From assembly GCA_964403935.1 (NCBI GenBank), contig CAYOIB010000008.1, forward strand, positions 1 to 56,643: 56,643 bases of DNA, written 5' to 3'. The notes beneath the pieces were generated by a model. That model saw nothing but the letters and a program-made list of their open reading frames with translations. It was not told the origin of the DNA and did no database searches. The DNA comes from SLLG01 sp964403935 (lineage in GTDB: Bacteria > Verrucomicrobiota > Verrucomicrobiia > Opitutales > Oceanipulchritudinaceae). Of this stretch, positions 17,923 through 26,558 are shown piece after piece. The position numbers and the translations under genes were made by a program. How positions within the stretch are numbered: position 1 is the stretch's first letter; the number at the start of each line of letters is the position of its first letter.

Positions 17923-18828
17923 GTGTTCCAGTTCCTCGGATCCTACTCACCCGGCGCGTTTCTGCTCAAAGCGCGCCAAACTTTCGGTCACGGTCTCCGC
18001 GTAGCCTACTATCGAGACATTGTCCGACCGCGTATTGTGAATCGCACCCCCGTCCACGGCCTGACCGATGCTCGTTGCGAAATCCATGTCCTCACCTCAA
18101 AGAACGATTGGCTAACCCTACTTTGGGGGCTCCATTCCTTCTTCTCCGTTACCGATCACCGCTTCCGTCTGTGCATTCATGAAGACGGATCCTTGCCGGA
18201 AGAAGCGGTCGATACCCTGCGAAAACACTTCCCGGATGGCCGCGTCATCCGCCGGACGGAGGCCGACGCCCTTGCCAAATCACGCCTCAAAGACCATCCA
18301 CGTTGCCGCGCCTTCCGCAACTTTCATCCCCTCGCTCTGAAGGTTTTTGACTTCAACTTCTTCCTCGAGTCCGACCGGATGTTCATCCTCGATAGTGATA
18401 TCCTTTTTTTCCAGGAACCGGTTGCACTGCTTTCCACCTTACTCGACGACGGACAGCGTGCCAATGCCCTTAACCTCGACTGGGACTATGGTTACAGCTT
18501 GCCCGAAGAACGCATCCGCGGACGCCTCTCCGCCTATCCCTTCATCCCGCGGATCAATTCCGGCCTCGGCCTCATCCACAAGGAAAGCATCCCCCTCGAC
18601 TGGGCCGAAGAGATTCTCGACGATCCCGATATTTTTAATCGTCCTCATTGCGTGGAGCAAACAATCATCGCCCTCTGCTCCGCCCGGCACGGTTTCACAC
18701 CCCTGCCCGATGAATACTCCGTCCGCCTCAAAGCACGCGATGCCGAGCCCGTGAAACACTACACCAGTCCCATTCGCCATTTACTTTACGGACAGGGAAT
18801 CGCCGATTTACTCAACGAGCTACTATGA
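17923..18828 (+). CDS. Putative GT-A-fold glycosyltransferase
   Basis: 301 residues from a GTG start; no Shine-Dalgarno is seen. The sequence has a nucleotide-sugar transferase layout: strand CEIHVLTSKNDW near residue 47, then RMFILDSDILFFQEP carrying a DxD metal-binding motif (~150), and INSGLGLIHKE typical of GT8-like enzymes. No transmembrane helix. The exact GT family is uncertain. It sits between a sulfotransferase on the other strand and a GT4 gene and belongs functionally to the EPS locus. Confidence 0.75.
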   Translation: MFQFLGSYSPGAFLLKARQTFGHGLRVAYYRDIVRPRIVNRTPVHGLTDARCEIHVLTSKNDWLTLLWGLHSFFSVTDHRFRLCIHEDGSLPEEAVDTLRKHFPDGRVIRRTEADALAKSRLKDHPRCRAFRNFHPLALKVFDFNFFLESDRMFILDSDILFFQEPVALLSTLLDDGQRANALNLDWDYGYSLPEERIRGRLSAYPFIPRINSGLGLIHKESIPLDWAEEILDDPDIFNRPHCVEQTIIALCSARHGFTPLPDEYSVRLKARDAEPVKHYTSPIRHLLYGQGIADLLNELL

Positions 18829-19031
18829 CCCCAAAGGGAGTCGGTCAATCAAGGGGATTCCAATACCCCAAGGGCTCGTAAAGCAACGAGCACACACATC
18901 CTTGACCACCCGCCTGCCGGCAAGAGAACAATTATCGCCGATCATCGAGACAACCTTCTATTCTGCGCTGCATTAGAATTTGAGAGAACGTAGAGTCGCC
19001 TACCCCTTTATGATCCAGGAACCCGCCGAAT

Positions 19032-20222
19032 ATGTGCGATAGCATCGTCTCTAAAATCACCGTAATCGCACCAGAGTTTCCTCCGGCGATCGGCGGAATC
19101 GAGAACTACGCGTTCAATCTTGTTAAAGCATATTTGGACCGTGGATGGGCCTTACGAGTGCTAACAAGAACTGGTCAGGAATCAATTGAGCTTCCCGATA
19201 ATACGAAATCGATCCCTATCCTCAGAGGCAACCGCCGCGACGACGAACTGACGATTCGCTCCTGCCTTGGCACAGATGATCTATGCCATGTAATGACCGC
19301 TCCCTATGCGTGGGTTGCCACCTTCCACCCGAAAACATTCGTGAGCATCCACGGCAAAGACTTCCTCTCACCCGCACCGTGCGGCGGATGGAGGCTGAAA
19401 GATCGTCTGGGCCTCCCGCGCGGCGACCAATGGAGCCACAGGCTCGACCTCTTCCTCACTCGCCGGGCAATGCACCGGGGTCTACGTCGTTCCGCTCTTC
19501 TGCTCCCGAACAGCAACTACACAGCCGCCGTGGTCTCCAGAGTCCTGAGAGGCAAAATTCCGCGAATGCAGGTTCTCCATCCAGGCATCGACGAGGCCCT
19601 TCTCCAGAGCGCTTCTGAATCATGCGCACACCGCCGCAAAAGCCCGGTTCCTCATCTGCTCACGGTCGCACGCCTGAACGAACCACGGAAGGCGGTGGAC
19701 GCCGTATTACATGCATTGGCCCTGCTTCCCAAGGAACTTGATTATACATACTCAATCGTGGGCGACGGCGCTCTGCGGCCCGCACTCGAAAACCTGACTC
19801 AGGAACTTGGCCTCAAAAGCAAAGTCACGTTCCACGGCCGTTGCTCCGATGAGGACCTCCACAAAGAATATGCCTTCGCCGATCTTTTCATTCTCACGAG
19901 CCGCACAGATAACGCCAATTTCGAAGGCTTCGGCATCGTGTATCTCGAAGCCAACGCCTTCGGTGTCCCAGTCCTGGCCTGTCGCCAGAGCGGTGTCGTC
20001 GACGCCGTCGCTGAAGGAAAGAGCGGGTGGTTTGTCGAAGAACCTTCACCACCTCAAATAGCAGAGAAAATCGGGCGGCTCTTGACCGGAGCCCTATCCG
20101 CCAGCACGACAGCGTGCCGGGAACACGCGCACGCTTTCAGTTGGTCAAAAACCACCGATGCTTTGATGGCTCACGCTGATTCCTTGTTACCGGCAGGATC
20201 TTCTCGCAAGCCGGTCCTGTAG
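19032..20222 (+). CDS. Family 4 glycosyltransferase
   Basis: 396 residues with the GT-B fold. The N-terminal domain begins ITVIAPEFPPAIGGIENYAFNLVKAY (acceptor domain, Gly-rich loop). The C-terminal nucleotide-sugar domain holds TVARLNEPRKAVD, SIVGDGALRP, FADLFILTSR and NFEGFGIVYLEANAFGVPVLA, with the EGFGIVYLE form of the E-x7-E motif. AGGA lies 11 bases upstream of the ATG. Last recognisable gene of the EPS cluster. Confidence 0.9.
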   Translation: MCDSIVSKITVIAPEFPPAIGGIENYAFNLVKAYLDRGWALRVLTRTGQESIELPDNTKSIPILRGNRRDDELTIRSCLGTDDLCHVMTAPYAWVATFHPKTFVSIHGKDFLSPAPCGGWRLKDRLGLPRGDQWSHRLDLFLTRRAMHRGLRRSALLLPNSNYTAAVVSRVLRGKIPRMQVLHPGIDEALLQSASESCAHRRKSPVPHLLTVARLNEPRKAVDAVLHALALLPKELDYTYSIVGDGALRPALENLTQELGLKSKVTFHGRCSDEDLHKEYAFADLFILTSRTDNANFEGFGIVYLEANAFGVPVLACRQSGVVDAVAEGKSGWFVEEPSPPQIAEKIGRLLTGALSASTTACREHAHAFSWSKTTDALMAHADSLLPAGSSRKPVL

Positions 20223-20325
20223 CACAATCTTTATGAACCGTGGAGTTGCCCGGAAATGCCCCAACCCATCACCAATTAGAGGCATTTTCGGAAAAATCAG
20301 CCGCGCTCGAAAGAGCACCCTCGAG

Positions 20326-20624
20326 CATCGCCCGAAGCTCTTTGACGACGAGCCGCCGACCGAAGAATTGGCATCGAAATGTGCCCCTACGCAAACTTTC
20401 AAATACGGGGGTATGCGCCTATGAAAGGAAAGCCTGCGTACCCACTGCGCCACTACCTTTCCAACGGTGTAAAGGTTTGTATAAACACCGATAATTCCGG
20501 AATCAGTGCCGCTACCCTTACGGAGACCCGCACCAAGCTCACTCGGACGGCCGATAATCTCGTCGCTCTTGCATGCCGGAGAGACAGGGGCCACCCACCC
20601 GGAATTCACGAGGACCCCGCCTGA
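20326..20624 (+). pseudogene. Adenosine deaminase-like fragment (frameshifted)
   Basis: Translation from ~20357 to 20500 gives RRIGIEMCPYANFQI, then AYPLRHYLSNGVKVCINTDNSGISAATLTE. This matches the C-terminal barrel strands of adenosine deaminase (CPxSN...HPLRxxLxxGVxVxxNTDDPxxxxTTLT), including the near-C-terminal catalytic-site Asp of NTD. The preceding strand-helix (HRPKLFDDEPPTEELA) is in a different frame from ~20326, so a frameshift lies near 20355. The part before that and the C-terminal helices are missing or unrecognisable. It is a decayed remnant of a gene about 1 kb long. Confidence 0.7.
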
Positions 20625-20638
20625 ATCAAGGCGTTGCC

Positions 20639-22012
20639 TCAGCTGAATTCCGGAGCCACTGAAGGCAGGCCCGACAGGGCCAGAGCGATCTCGGAATCCG
20701 GGTAATCGTAGTCCTGAAGCAGGCCGCCGAAGTAGTCGATATACGATTGCATATCAAAGTGTCCGTGACCGCTCAGGTTGAAGACAATCGTCCTGGATTC
20801 ACCTGACTTCTTGCAGCCGAGTGCTTCTTCGATGGCTGCTGCCACCGCATGATTCGCCTCCGGGGCGGGCACGATGCCTTCGGCTCGGGCAAAGCATACC
20901 CCGGCTTCAAACACTTCCAGCTGGTCGTAAGCTTTCGCCTCGATCAGCCCCCGATCCAAGACTTCACTCACCAGCGGGGCCATGCCGTGGTAACGCAGAC
21001 CTCCGGCGTGGAACCCCGGCGGCATGAATCCGCTACCGAGGGTATTCATCTTCACCAGGGGCGTTAGCTTGGCGACATCGCCGTAGTCATAAGCATAAGG
21101 CCCCTTGGTAAGTGTCGGGCATGCTTTGGGCTCCACCGCGATTACCGTCGGAGCCGATCCACCACGCAATTTGTTTCCAATAAAAGGAAAGACAAAACCC
21201 GCAAAATTCGAACCCCCACCCGTGCAGCCAATCAAGATATCCGGAGCGACCCCGGCCATCTCCAGCTGCTTCTGCGCCTCCAGGCCAATAACAGTCTGGT
21301 GGAGCAACACATGGTTTAATACGCTGCCCAGGCAATACTTGGCGTCCGGATCGGAAGCTGCCACTTCAACCGCTTCTGAGATCGCAATTCCGAGAGAGCC
21401 CGTGGAATCAGGATCCTTCTCCAGCAATGCCCTGCCGGAAGCTGTTTCCGTGCTTGGGCTTGCCACCACCCGCGCCCCAAAAGTTTCCATCAGGCCACGG
21501 CGATAGGGCTTCTGCGCGTAGCTTACCTTCACCATATAAACGAGACACTCCAATCCAAAGGTCTGGGCCGCCATCGACAGGGAAGAGCCCCACTGCCCTG
21601 CGCCGGTTTCCGTTACCAACCGCTTTACCCCGGCGACCTTATTATAAAACGCCTGTGCCACTGCCGAGTTCGCCTTGTGTGAGCCTGCCGGACTCACGCC
21701 CTCATACTTATAGAAAATCTTCGCCGGTGTATCGAGCGCCTTCTCCAGCCGACGCGCCCGATACAGCGGACTCGGGCGCCATTGCCGATAGATGTCACGC
21801 ACCTCTTTCGGGATCTCAATCTCCCGCTCACGCGACATCTCCTGCTCAATAATTGCATCGGGAAAGATCGCTTCAAAATCCGCTGCCGTCGCCACCCTAC
21901 CCGTCGCCGGGTTCAACGGAGGTGGCAAACCTTCCGGCAGGTCTGCGGCAATATTGTACCAATGCCGAGGAATATCATCTTCGGAGAGCAGGTATTTGAT
22001 CGTATCACTCAT
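20639..22012 (-). CDS. trpB: TrpB2-type tryptophan synthase beta-like PLP enzyme
   Basis: 457 residues, longer than the canonical TrpB1 (about 400) and with the N-terminal extension typical of TrpB2. The PLP lysine is in YEGVSPAGSHKANSAVAQA and the phosphate-binding loop is IGCTGGGSNFAGF. VTETGAGQWG is the substrate loop. It should condense indole with serine to tryptophan, probably independently of TrpA, since no trp genes are near. TrpB2 enzymes are thought to salvage indole. AGG lies ~9 bases upstream of the ATG. Confidence 0.92.
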   Translation of the reverse strand: MSDTIKYLLSEDDIPRHWYNIAADLPEGLPPPLNPATGRVATAADFEAIFPDAIIEQEMSREREIEIPKEVRDIYRQWRPSPLYRARRLEKALDTPAKIFYKYEGVSPAGSHKANSAVAQAFYNKVAGVKRLVTETGAGQWGSSLSMAAQTFGLECLVYMVKVSYAQKPYRRGLMETFGARVVASPSTETASGRALLEKDPDSTGSLGIAISEAVEVAASDPDAKYCLGSVLNHVLLHQTVIGLEAQKQLEMAGVAPDILIGCTGGGSNFAGFVFPFIGNKLRGGSAPTVIAVEPKACPTLTKGPYAYDYGDVAKLTPLVKMNTLGSGFMPPGFHAGGLRYHGMAPLVSEVLDRGLIEAKAYDQLEVFEAGVCFARAEGIVPAPEANHAVAAAIEEALGCKKSGESRTIVFNLSGHGHFDMQSYIDYFGGLLQDYDYPDSEIALALSGLPSVAPEFS

Positions 22013-22119
22013 AGAGGTGACCTTTTCCCTAAGGCCTCATCCCGAAGGGTCAAGCCACAGAAAACCAATCTCTACCCGATCGAAGACAGTCACCGCACCC
22101 GTCCTAGCCTGCCTGCACC

Positions 22120-22740
22120 CTACAAGTCCTGCACAATCCGGATCAGCCATTCGATTCCCTGAGGAAAAATCGTGTGGGTGCTGCCGGGGTACGTTTGCAG
22201 GGTGACAGTGGCCAGGGATCGAGTCAGGATGCGCTCACTGTGTTCGACAAACTCGAAGGGGATGTGCCCATCGTGTTCCGCGCAGGCCAGGAGGATCGGG
22301 GTCCCCTCAAGATCGGCAGGCGGACGCTCTGTATCCAGAGGTCCAATAACGGCACCGCTGTAGCCCGCGCCGAACGCGTAGCGGCGCGGTCGGCGCAGAA
22401 CATATTCCAAAGCGAGACAAGCGCCCTGAGAGAAACCGGCGAGACCCATGCGTCGCGAGGGCAGGCCGGCGGCGAGGACCCGTGAAATGAGTTGATCCAC
22501 GGTGGCGAGCGCTTCTCCAAGATGCGGCTCATTCTCATTGAGGGGAGCGAGAAACCGGCGGGGGTACCAGGAGCCTTCCGGGGCCGAGGGAGCCAACCAG
22601 GCAATGCTTTCGCCGGGTATGAATTCAGCGAGTCTCGCGATATCCTCAGCCGAGGAGCCCCGGCCATGAATCAGAATGATCGCCGTGGATGCCTCCTCGA
22701 GAGCGGGACCCAGGTGAATAATTGAATTATTCATCTTCAT
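22120..22740 (-). CDS. Carboxylesterase/phospholipase-family hydrolase (MhqD-like)
   Basis: 206 residues, alpha/beta hydrolase. IILIHGRGSS is the oxyanion region, LAGFSQGACLAL has the nucleophile Ser, AEHDGHIP the acid Asp and GSTHTIFP the His, so the triad is complete. Its start is four bases after the stop of the ring-cleaving dioxygenase gene, so the two form an operon. In Bacillus, paired MhqD-type hydrolases and MhqO-type dioxygenases act in resistance to hydroquinones and catechols, and a similar function is inferred here. An ATG two codons later is also possible. Confidence 0.87.
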   Translation of the reverse strand: MKMNNSIIHLGPALEEASTAIILIHGRGSSAEDIARLAEFIPGESIAWLAPSAPEGSWYPRRFLAPLNENEPHLGEALATVDQLISRVLAAGLPSRRMGLAGFSQGACLALEYVLRRPRRYAFGAGYSGAVIGPLDTERPPADLEGTPILLACAEHDGHIPFEFVEHSERILTRSLATVTLQTYPGSTHTIFPQGIEWLIRIVQDL

Positions 22741-22744
22741 GAGC

Positions 22745-23680
22745 TTAGATCTTCAGAACTGGGAGAGCCTTCTCGATCCGATCGCGGAAAGAGGCAAACT
22801 GCTGTGGGATTCTAAGCTCACGTCCAAGCTGGTCCAGTCGTTCATCAACCGTGAAACCGGGAACTTCCGTCGCCACCTCGAACAGAATCCGTCCGGGCTC
22901 ACGGTAATAGATTGAGCGGAAGTAATCACGATCGCGAACATCCGAGGTTTGTAGACCCGCTGAGCGGATATCCCCATGGACACGCGCCTGCGCGGCGTCA
23001 TCAGGAACCGACCATGCAATGTGATGGATTGTGCCCGGGCCATCGATGCCGCGCGGCAGTCCGGGATCGACGATGACATCCGCATAGCTCCCCGAGCCCC
23101 CGGTCCCGACCTCATAACGCGCCCGGTTGCCGTCTTCGCGCACAAATCGAAAACCCATATTCCCGGTCAACAATTTGGCCGTGGCGTCTCCGGCATTGAG
23201 CGTTAGCTCCGCGGTGTGGAGGCCCCGCAGGGCATGCTCCGGAGGGATACCGGTACCGGTCCATCCTTGGCGGGGATCATCCGAAACCGCTACGATCTCC
23301 ACTGGGATATGATCGGGATCTGCCAGCTGCAGTGTTTCTTCGCCAAACCGCTCGATGCGTTGGGCTTCGATGCCTTCGGCACGCAGATGCGCTTCCCAAA
23401 AACCAAGTGAGCCCGGTGCCACGGAGAATACCAGTGCCGTCGTCTGCCCGCTGCCAATGCGCCCACGCGCCGCGTTAGCCGGCCAGTAAAAGAAGGTGAC
23501 AATTGTTCCCGCCGAGCCGGACAGGTCTCCATAGTAAAGGTGATAGGCCGAAGGATCGTCGAAGTTTACGGTTCGCTTCACCAGCCGCAGCCCGAGGATC
23601 TTTGTGTAGAAGTCGATGTTTGGCTGCGGATCACGGGCGATTGCTGTAATATGATGAATTCCTGTAATCAATATTTTCAT
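22745..23680 (-). CDS. Ring-cleaving dioxygenase, VOC superfamily (MhqO-like)
   Basis: 311 residues with two vicinal-oxygen-chelate domains. The metal ligands are likely the His of ITGIHHITAIA near residue 8, the His of GTIHHIAWSVPDD (~222) and the Glu of GRILFEVATEVPGF (~270). This is the type I extradiol-like family of B. subtilis MhqO that opens substituted hydroquinones. It is the upstream partner of the esterase gene and follows a YceI gene on the same strand, giving a candidate quinone-detoxification operon. Confidence 0.9.
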   Translation of the reverse strand: MKILITGIHHITAIARDPQPNIDFYTKILGLRLVKRTVNFDDPSAYHLYYGDLSGSAGTIVTFFYWPANAARGRIGSGQTTALVFSVAPGSLGFWEAHLRAEGIEAQRIERFGEETLQLADPDHIPVEIVAVSDDPRQGWTGTGIPPEHALRGLHTAELTLNAGDATAKLLTGNMGFRFVREDGNRARYEVGTGGSGSYADVIVDPGLPRGIDGPGTIHHIAWSVPDDAAQARVHGDIRSAGLQTSDVRDRDYFRSIYYREPGRILFEVATEVPGFTVDERLDQLGRELRIPQQFASFRDRIEKALPVLKI

Positions 23681-23738
23681 GAGCTGGGGGGGTTCCTCTT
23701 CCTATTGCATTTCATGGTTGAGAGTCATGCGTGCTACT

Positions 23739-24371
23739 TTACTCCGTCGTGGCCCCTCCGGCAACGGCCAGCGAGATCTGAATCGTCTCCGACACCGTAT
23801 CCGTATGTTGCCCTGGCTGGATGCCGAAATCATTGCGGTCGATTTCGAATTCAGAACGCAGGACCAACAAATCTCCCTTGACCGAAGGATCCCCTACCCG
23901 CGCACCGAGCCGATCCTCCAGAAAGGTGAATGAAACCGGCACGGTGAGCGTTCTTTCCTGTCCCTTGAGGGTAAAGCGCCCCGTAACATCGGCAAAGATG
24001 CGGTTGCCCTCATTACGCACGTTGTTCACCTCGTTGACTTCAAAGGTGATCGCCGGGTGGCTCTCCACCGCCAGCCAGTCGGCACTGTGCAGGTGCTCCT
24101 GCATCAGCGGGTTCCCCACTTTGAGAGAGGCGCTATCGAGGGCGATACGACCGCGCGTCTTTTCCGGAGCGGCTCGATCGAAGTGTACCTTACCGGTGAT
24201 TCCGTTAGCCGTTCCCGTGATGGACTCCAGCGGCGCATCGAGTTTGAACTGTGCGTTATTCACGCCTTTTGGGTCCTCGAAGTCAAAGATCTGAGGGGCC
24301 GCACTGAGAGAAACGGCGGTGATGCTGAGCGTAGCGACAGTGCTGATCCAATTGCGTGTCTTCCTATACAT
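23739..24371 (-). CDS. Secreted YceI-family lipid-binding protein
   Basis: 210 residues with signal peptide MYRKTRNWISTVATLSITAVSLSA. The mature part is a YceI lipocalin-like barrel: FKLDAPLESITGTANGITGKVHFD, LMQEHLHSADWLAVESHPAITFE and DVTGRFTLKGQERTLTVPV are characteristic. The barrel binds polyisoprenoids or quinone-like amphiphiles in the periplasm. Lying 58 bases before the ring-cleaving dioxygenase, it is probably co-regulated and may bind isoprenoid quinones. Confidence 0.9.
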   Translation of the reverse strand: MYRKTRNWISTVATLSITAVSLSAAPQIFDFEDPKGVNNAQFKLDAPLESITGTANGITGKVHFDRAAPEKTRGRIALDSASLKVGNPLMQEHLHSADWLAVESHPAITFEVNEVNNVRNEGNRIFADVTGRFTLKGQERTLTVPVSFTFLEDRLGARVGDPSVKGDLLVLRSEFEIDRNDFGIQPGQHTDTVSETIQISLAVAGGATTE

Positions 24372-24427
24372 GATATTCCTTTATTGATGTTTTGAGTTGA
24401 ATTGAGTTTGATCCTTGAAGTGTTCGC

Positions 24428-24694
24428 TTAGCCTCGTCGCGAGTGGCCAAGGAAGCTGATGCCCGCCAGGCCAAGAGACAAAACCAGGCCGACAGCCAGC
24501 ACATCCACGCCGGCCACAAATGCATTACGGCGGACGGGATAGTCTATTTCTGTGATTTCATCGAAATGGGTTTCGACGATACTGGTTTGCGTCCATCCAG
24601 GATGAAATCCCCCAATGCCCCAAAGGCTCAGGGTCGCCAGCGCTATCACGATGGCCACAGGACGAAAAACCGGGAGATGCTTTTTTATTTTCAT
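24428..24694 (-). CDS. Small two-helix membrane protein
   Basis: 88 residues from the ATG at 24694 (MKIKKHLPVFRP). Transmembrane helices at ~12-30 (VAIVIALATLSLWGIGGF) and ~62-80 (DVLAVGLVLSLGLAGISFL), joined by a ~30-residue acidic loop. No family recognised. First gene of the minus-strand set facing the LysR gene. A TATTAT hexamer lies just seven bases before its start, so a leaderless transcript is possible. Confidence 0.6.
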   Translation of the reverse strand: MKIKKHLPVFRPVAIVIALATLSLWGIGGFHPGWTQTSIVETHFDEITEIDYPVRRNAFVAGVDVLAVGLVLSLGLAGISFLGHSRRG

Positions 24695-24750
24695 GATCAG
24701 ATAATAGCAGAATACCATTGCCTTGAATAATGCCGGGGAAGGCTTGCCGT

Positions 24751-24767
24751 TATGCGCATTTCGCATA
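24751..24767. promoter_or_regulatory. LysR-type operator (T-N11-A dyad)
   Basis: TATGCG-CATTT-CGCATA is a perfect 6-base dyad containing the LysR-family T-N11-A core (24753-24765). It sits 12 bases before the LysR start codon, between the divergent LysR and small membrane protein genes, as expected for an autoregulated LysR site. Confidence 0.7.
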
Positions 24768-24778
24768 GCCTCGGTTCC

Positions 24779-25672
24779 ATGAATCCCGACCACCTGCGCA
24801 CCTTCTTTTTCGTCCTGGAGGCAGGCAGTCTGAACAAAGCCGCCGAGCAACTGCACGTTTCACAGTCGACCCTCACCCGCCACATCCAAGCGCTGGAGCA
24901 TGTCGTGGGCGGAAAGCTGCTGGAGCGGACCTCAAGCGGTGTCGTGCCAACAGCCACCGGTGAAGAACTACGCGCGGGTATGCGTCCCGTGCTCGACCGC
25001 TTTGACCAAGTGCTGAGACAGGTGCGCGGATTTGCCCGGGGCGAACGCGAGCTACTACGCATCGGTTATCTTGGCTCGGCCGCCGCCACGTATCTGAATC
25101 CTGTTCTCGCGACCTTTCGTTCAGCTCACCCGGAAGTGCGGATAAGACTGCTCGATCTTTCCCCCGGAGAACAGATCAACGCACTGCGCGAGAATCAGAT
25201 CGATGTCGCCTTGATCGGACACGCCGGGGCCTACCTCACCCGCGAGTTCTATACACGGCGGCTGGCCTCCACCGGGGTCCTCGTCGCCCTCTCCGACGAC
25301 AACCGGTTGGTGAAAAAGGAATCTCTTCGAATCGAGAACCTCCAGGAAGAACGCTTTGTCGGGGCGGCCACTATGGATATGCCCGGCCACAATCAGTGGG
25401 TCACACAACTCTGTCGGCGCGCTGGCTTCCGACCCCACTTCGTGATCGACAGCGACAGCCTCGCCCATGGCTTTGCCTCCGTCGTCAGCGAAGAGGCTGT
25501 GATGCTGGTCCCCGACTACCTCAGCACCACCACCATCCCCGGCATTACGTTTCGCCCCTTGAATGATCCCGCGATTTCCTGGAAAATTTATGTCGCTTGG
25601 CAGCGAGGGAAGGTCGCCGGCCCACTGATTTACTTGCTGGACACACTCACAAACTCTGCGCGTGGGCGCTGA
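24779..25672 (+). CDS. LysR-family transcriptional regulator
   Basis: 298 residues from the ATG at 24779 (MNPDHLRTFFFVLEAGSLNKAAEQL). An in-frame ATG at 24752 lies inside the operator dyad and is rejected. Winged helix-turn-helix at residues 3-60 (LHVSQSTLTRHIQALEHVVGGKLLER), then a periplasmic-binding-like effector domain (RIGYLGSAAATYLNPVLATFR onward). Divergent from the YceI/dioxygenase/esterase set, which it probably controls in response to an aromatic or quinone compound; the ligand is unknown. Confidence 0.92.
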   Translation: MNPDHLRTFFFVLEAGSLNKAAEQLHVSQSTLTRHIQALEHVVGGKLLERTSSGVVPTATGEELRAGMRPVLDRFDQVLRQVRGFARGERELLRIGYLGSAAATYLNPVLATFRSAHPEVRIRLLDLSPGEQINALRENQIDVALIGHAGAYLTREFYTRRLASTGVLVALSDDNRLVKKESLRIENLQEERFVGAATMDMPGHNQWVTQLCRRAGFRPHFVIDSDSLAHGFASVVSEEAVMLVPDYLSTTTIPGITFRPLNDPAISWKIYVAWQRGKVAGPLIYLLDTLTNSARGR

Positions 25673-25769
25673 CAAAATCGATACCACAAGAACAATTTCT
25701 TAATCTCATTAGAAAATTCGACCCAGCTAGCGTTCTGGCAAATTGGTTACCCGATTTACTGCCCCACCC

Positions 25770-26513
25770 TCACCCAGGCGGAGCGCCAAGCCAGGGGATT
25801 TCTTTGGAAAGGTTCCAGCCAAGGCGGCTGAGGATGAGGCCCAGATCCCCATACACCGGAGCGGTGATCTCAATGAGTTGTCCGGTATGCGGATGCCGCA
25901 GGCGCGCCCCCCAGGCATGGAGGGCCATCCGACGTGTCTGAAAATACTCTTTGAAGAAGCGATTATGCCGACCGTCGCCGTAGACCGCATCCCCGAGAAT
26001 AGGGTGATTGATCCGGCGCAGGTGGCGACGGATCTGGTGCATTCGACCGGTTTCCGGGTAAACCGCGACGAGCGAGTAGCGCGCCGTGGAGAACGGCCCG
26101 ACGGCATGGGGTAATTCGATACGAGCCATCGGTCGGACAATGGTCACCGCCTCGGCTAACTCACCTGTGCTGGCGGACTTCAGTGGAGAATCGATGCGGG
26201 CATCATCCATCAACCAACCCCGCACGACCGCCAGATAACACTTTTCGACCTCCCGCCGGGCAAACTGGGCCATCCCGAGGCGTGTTGTCTCCGAATCGAG
26301 AGAGAACAACACCAACCCTGAAGTCTTGCGGTCAATGCGGTGTAAGGGTTGCACCCGCTGATCAAGGAGGTTTCTCAAGATACTCAGGCAGGTTCGCTCG
26401 TCCGTTGTCAGGCGCGAACGGTGCACGGCCCACCCTGCAGGCTTATTCAGTCCGACGAGCCACGGATCCTGATAACACAGGTGGTCGAGTTCGATCCGTT
26501 CTCGTTTCTTCAT
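25770..26513 (-). CDS. truC: tRNA pseudouridine synthase TruC-like (RluA family)
   Basis: 247 residues. The catalytic motif is PLHRIDRKTSGLVLFSL, with the active-site Asp of HRxDxxTSG. YQDPWLVGLNKPAGWAVHRS and PETGRMHQIRRHLRRINHPILGD match the RluA-family core and resemble E. coli TruC, which modifies uridine 65 of tRNA. There is no S4 domain. Last gene of the nusA-infB block. Distinguishing TruC from other single-domain RluA paralogues rests on overall similarity only. Confidence 0.85.
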   Translation of the reverse strand: MKKRERIELDHLCYQDPWLVGLNKPAGWAVHRSRLTTDERTCLSILRNLLDQRVQPLHRIDRKTSGLVLFSLDSETTRLGMAQFARREVEKCYLAVVRGWLMDDARIDSPLKSASTGELAEAVTIVRPMARIELPHAVGPFSTARYSLVAVYPETGRMHQIRRHLRRINHPILGDAVYGDGRHNRFFKEYFQTRRMALHAWGARLRHPHTGQLIEITAPVYGDLGLILSRLGWNLSKEIPWLGAPPG

Positions 26514-26558
26514 TTATCCATCGAATTCCGAAATGCCAGTGTTGCCAAACAACCAGAC

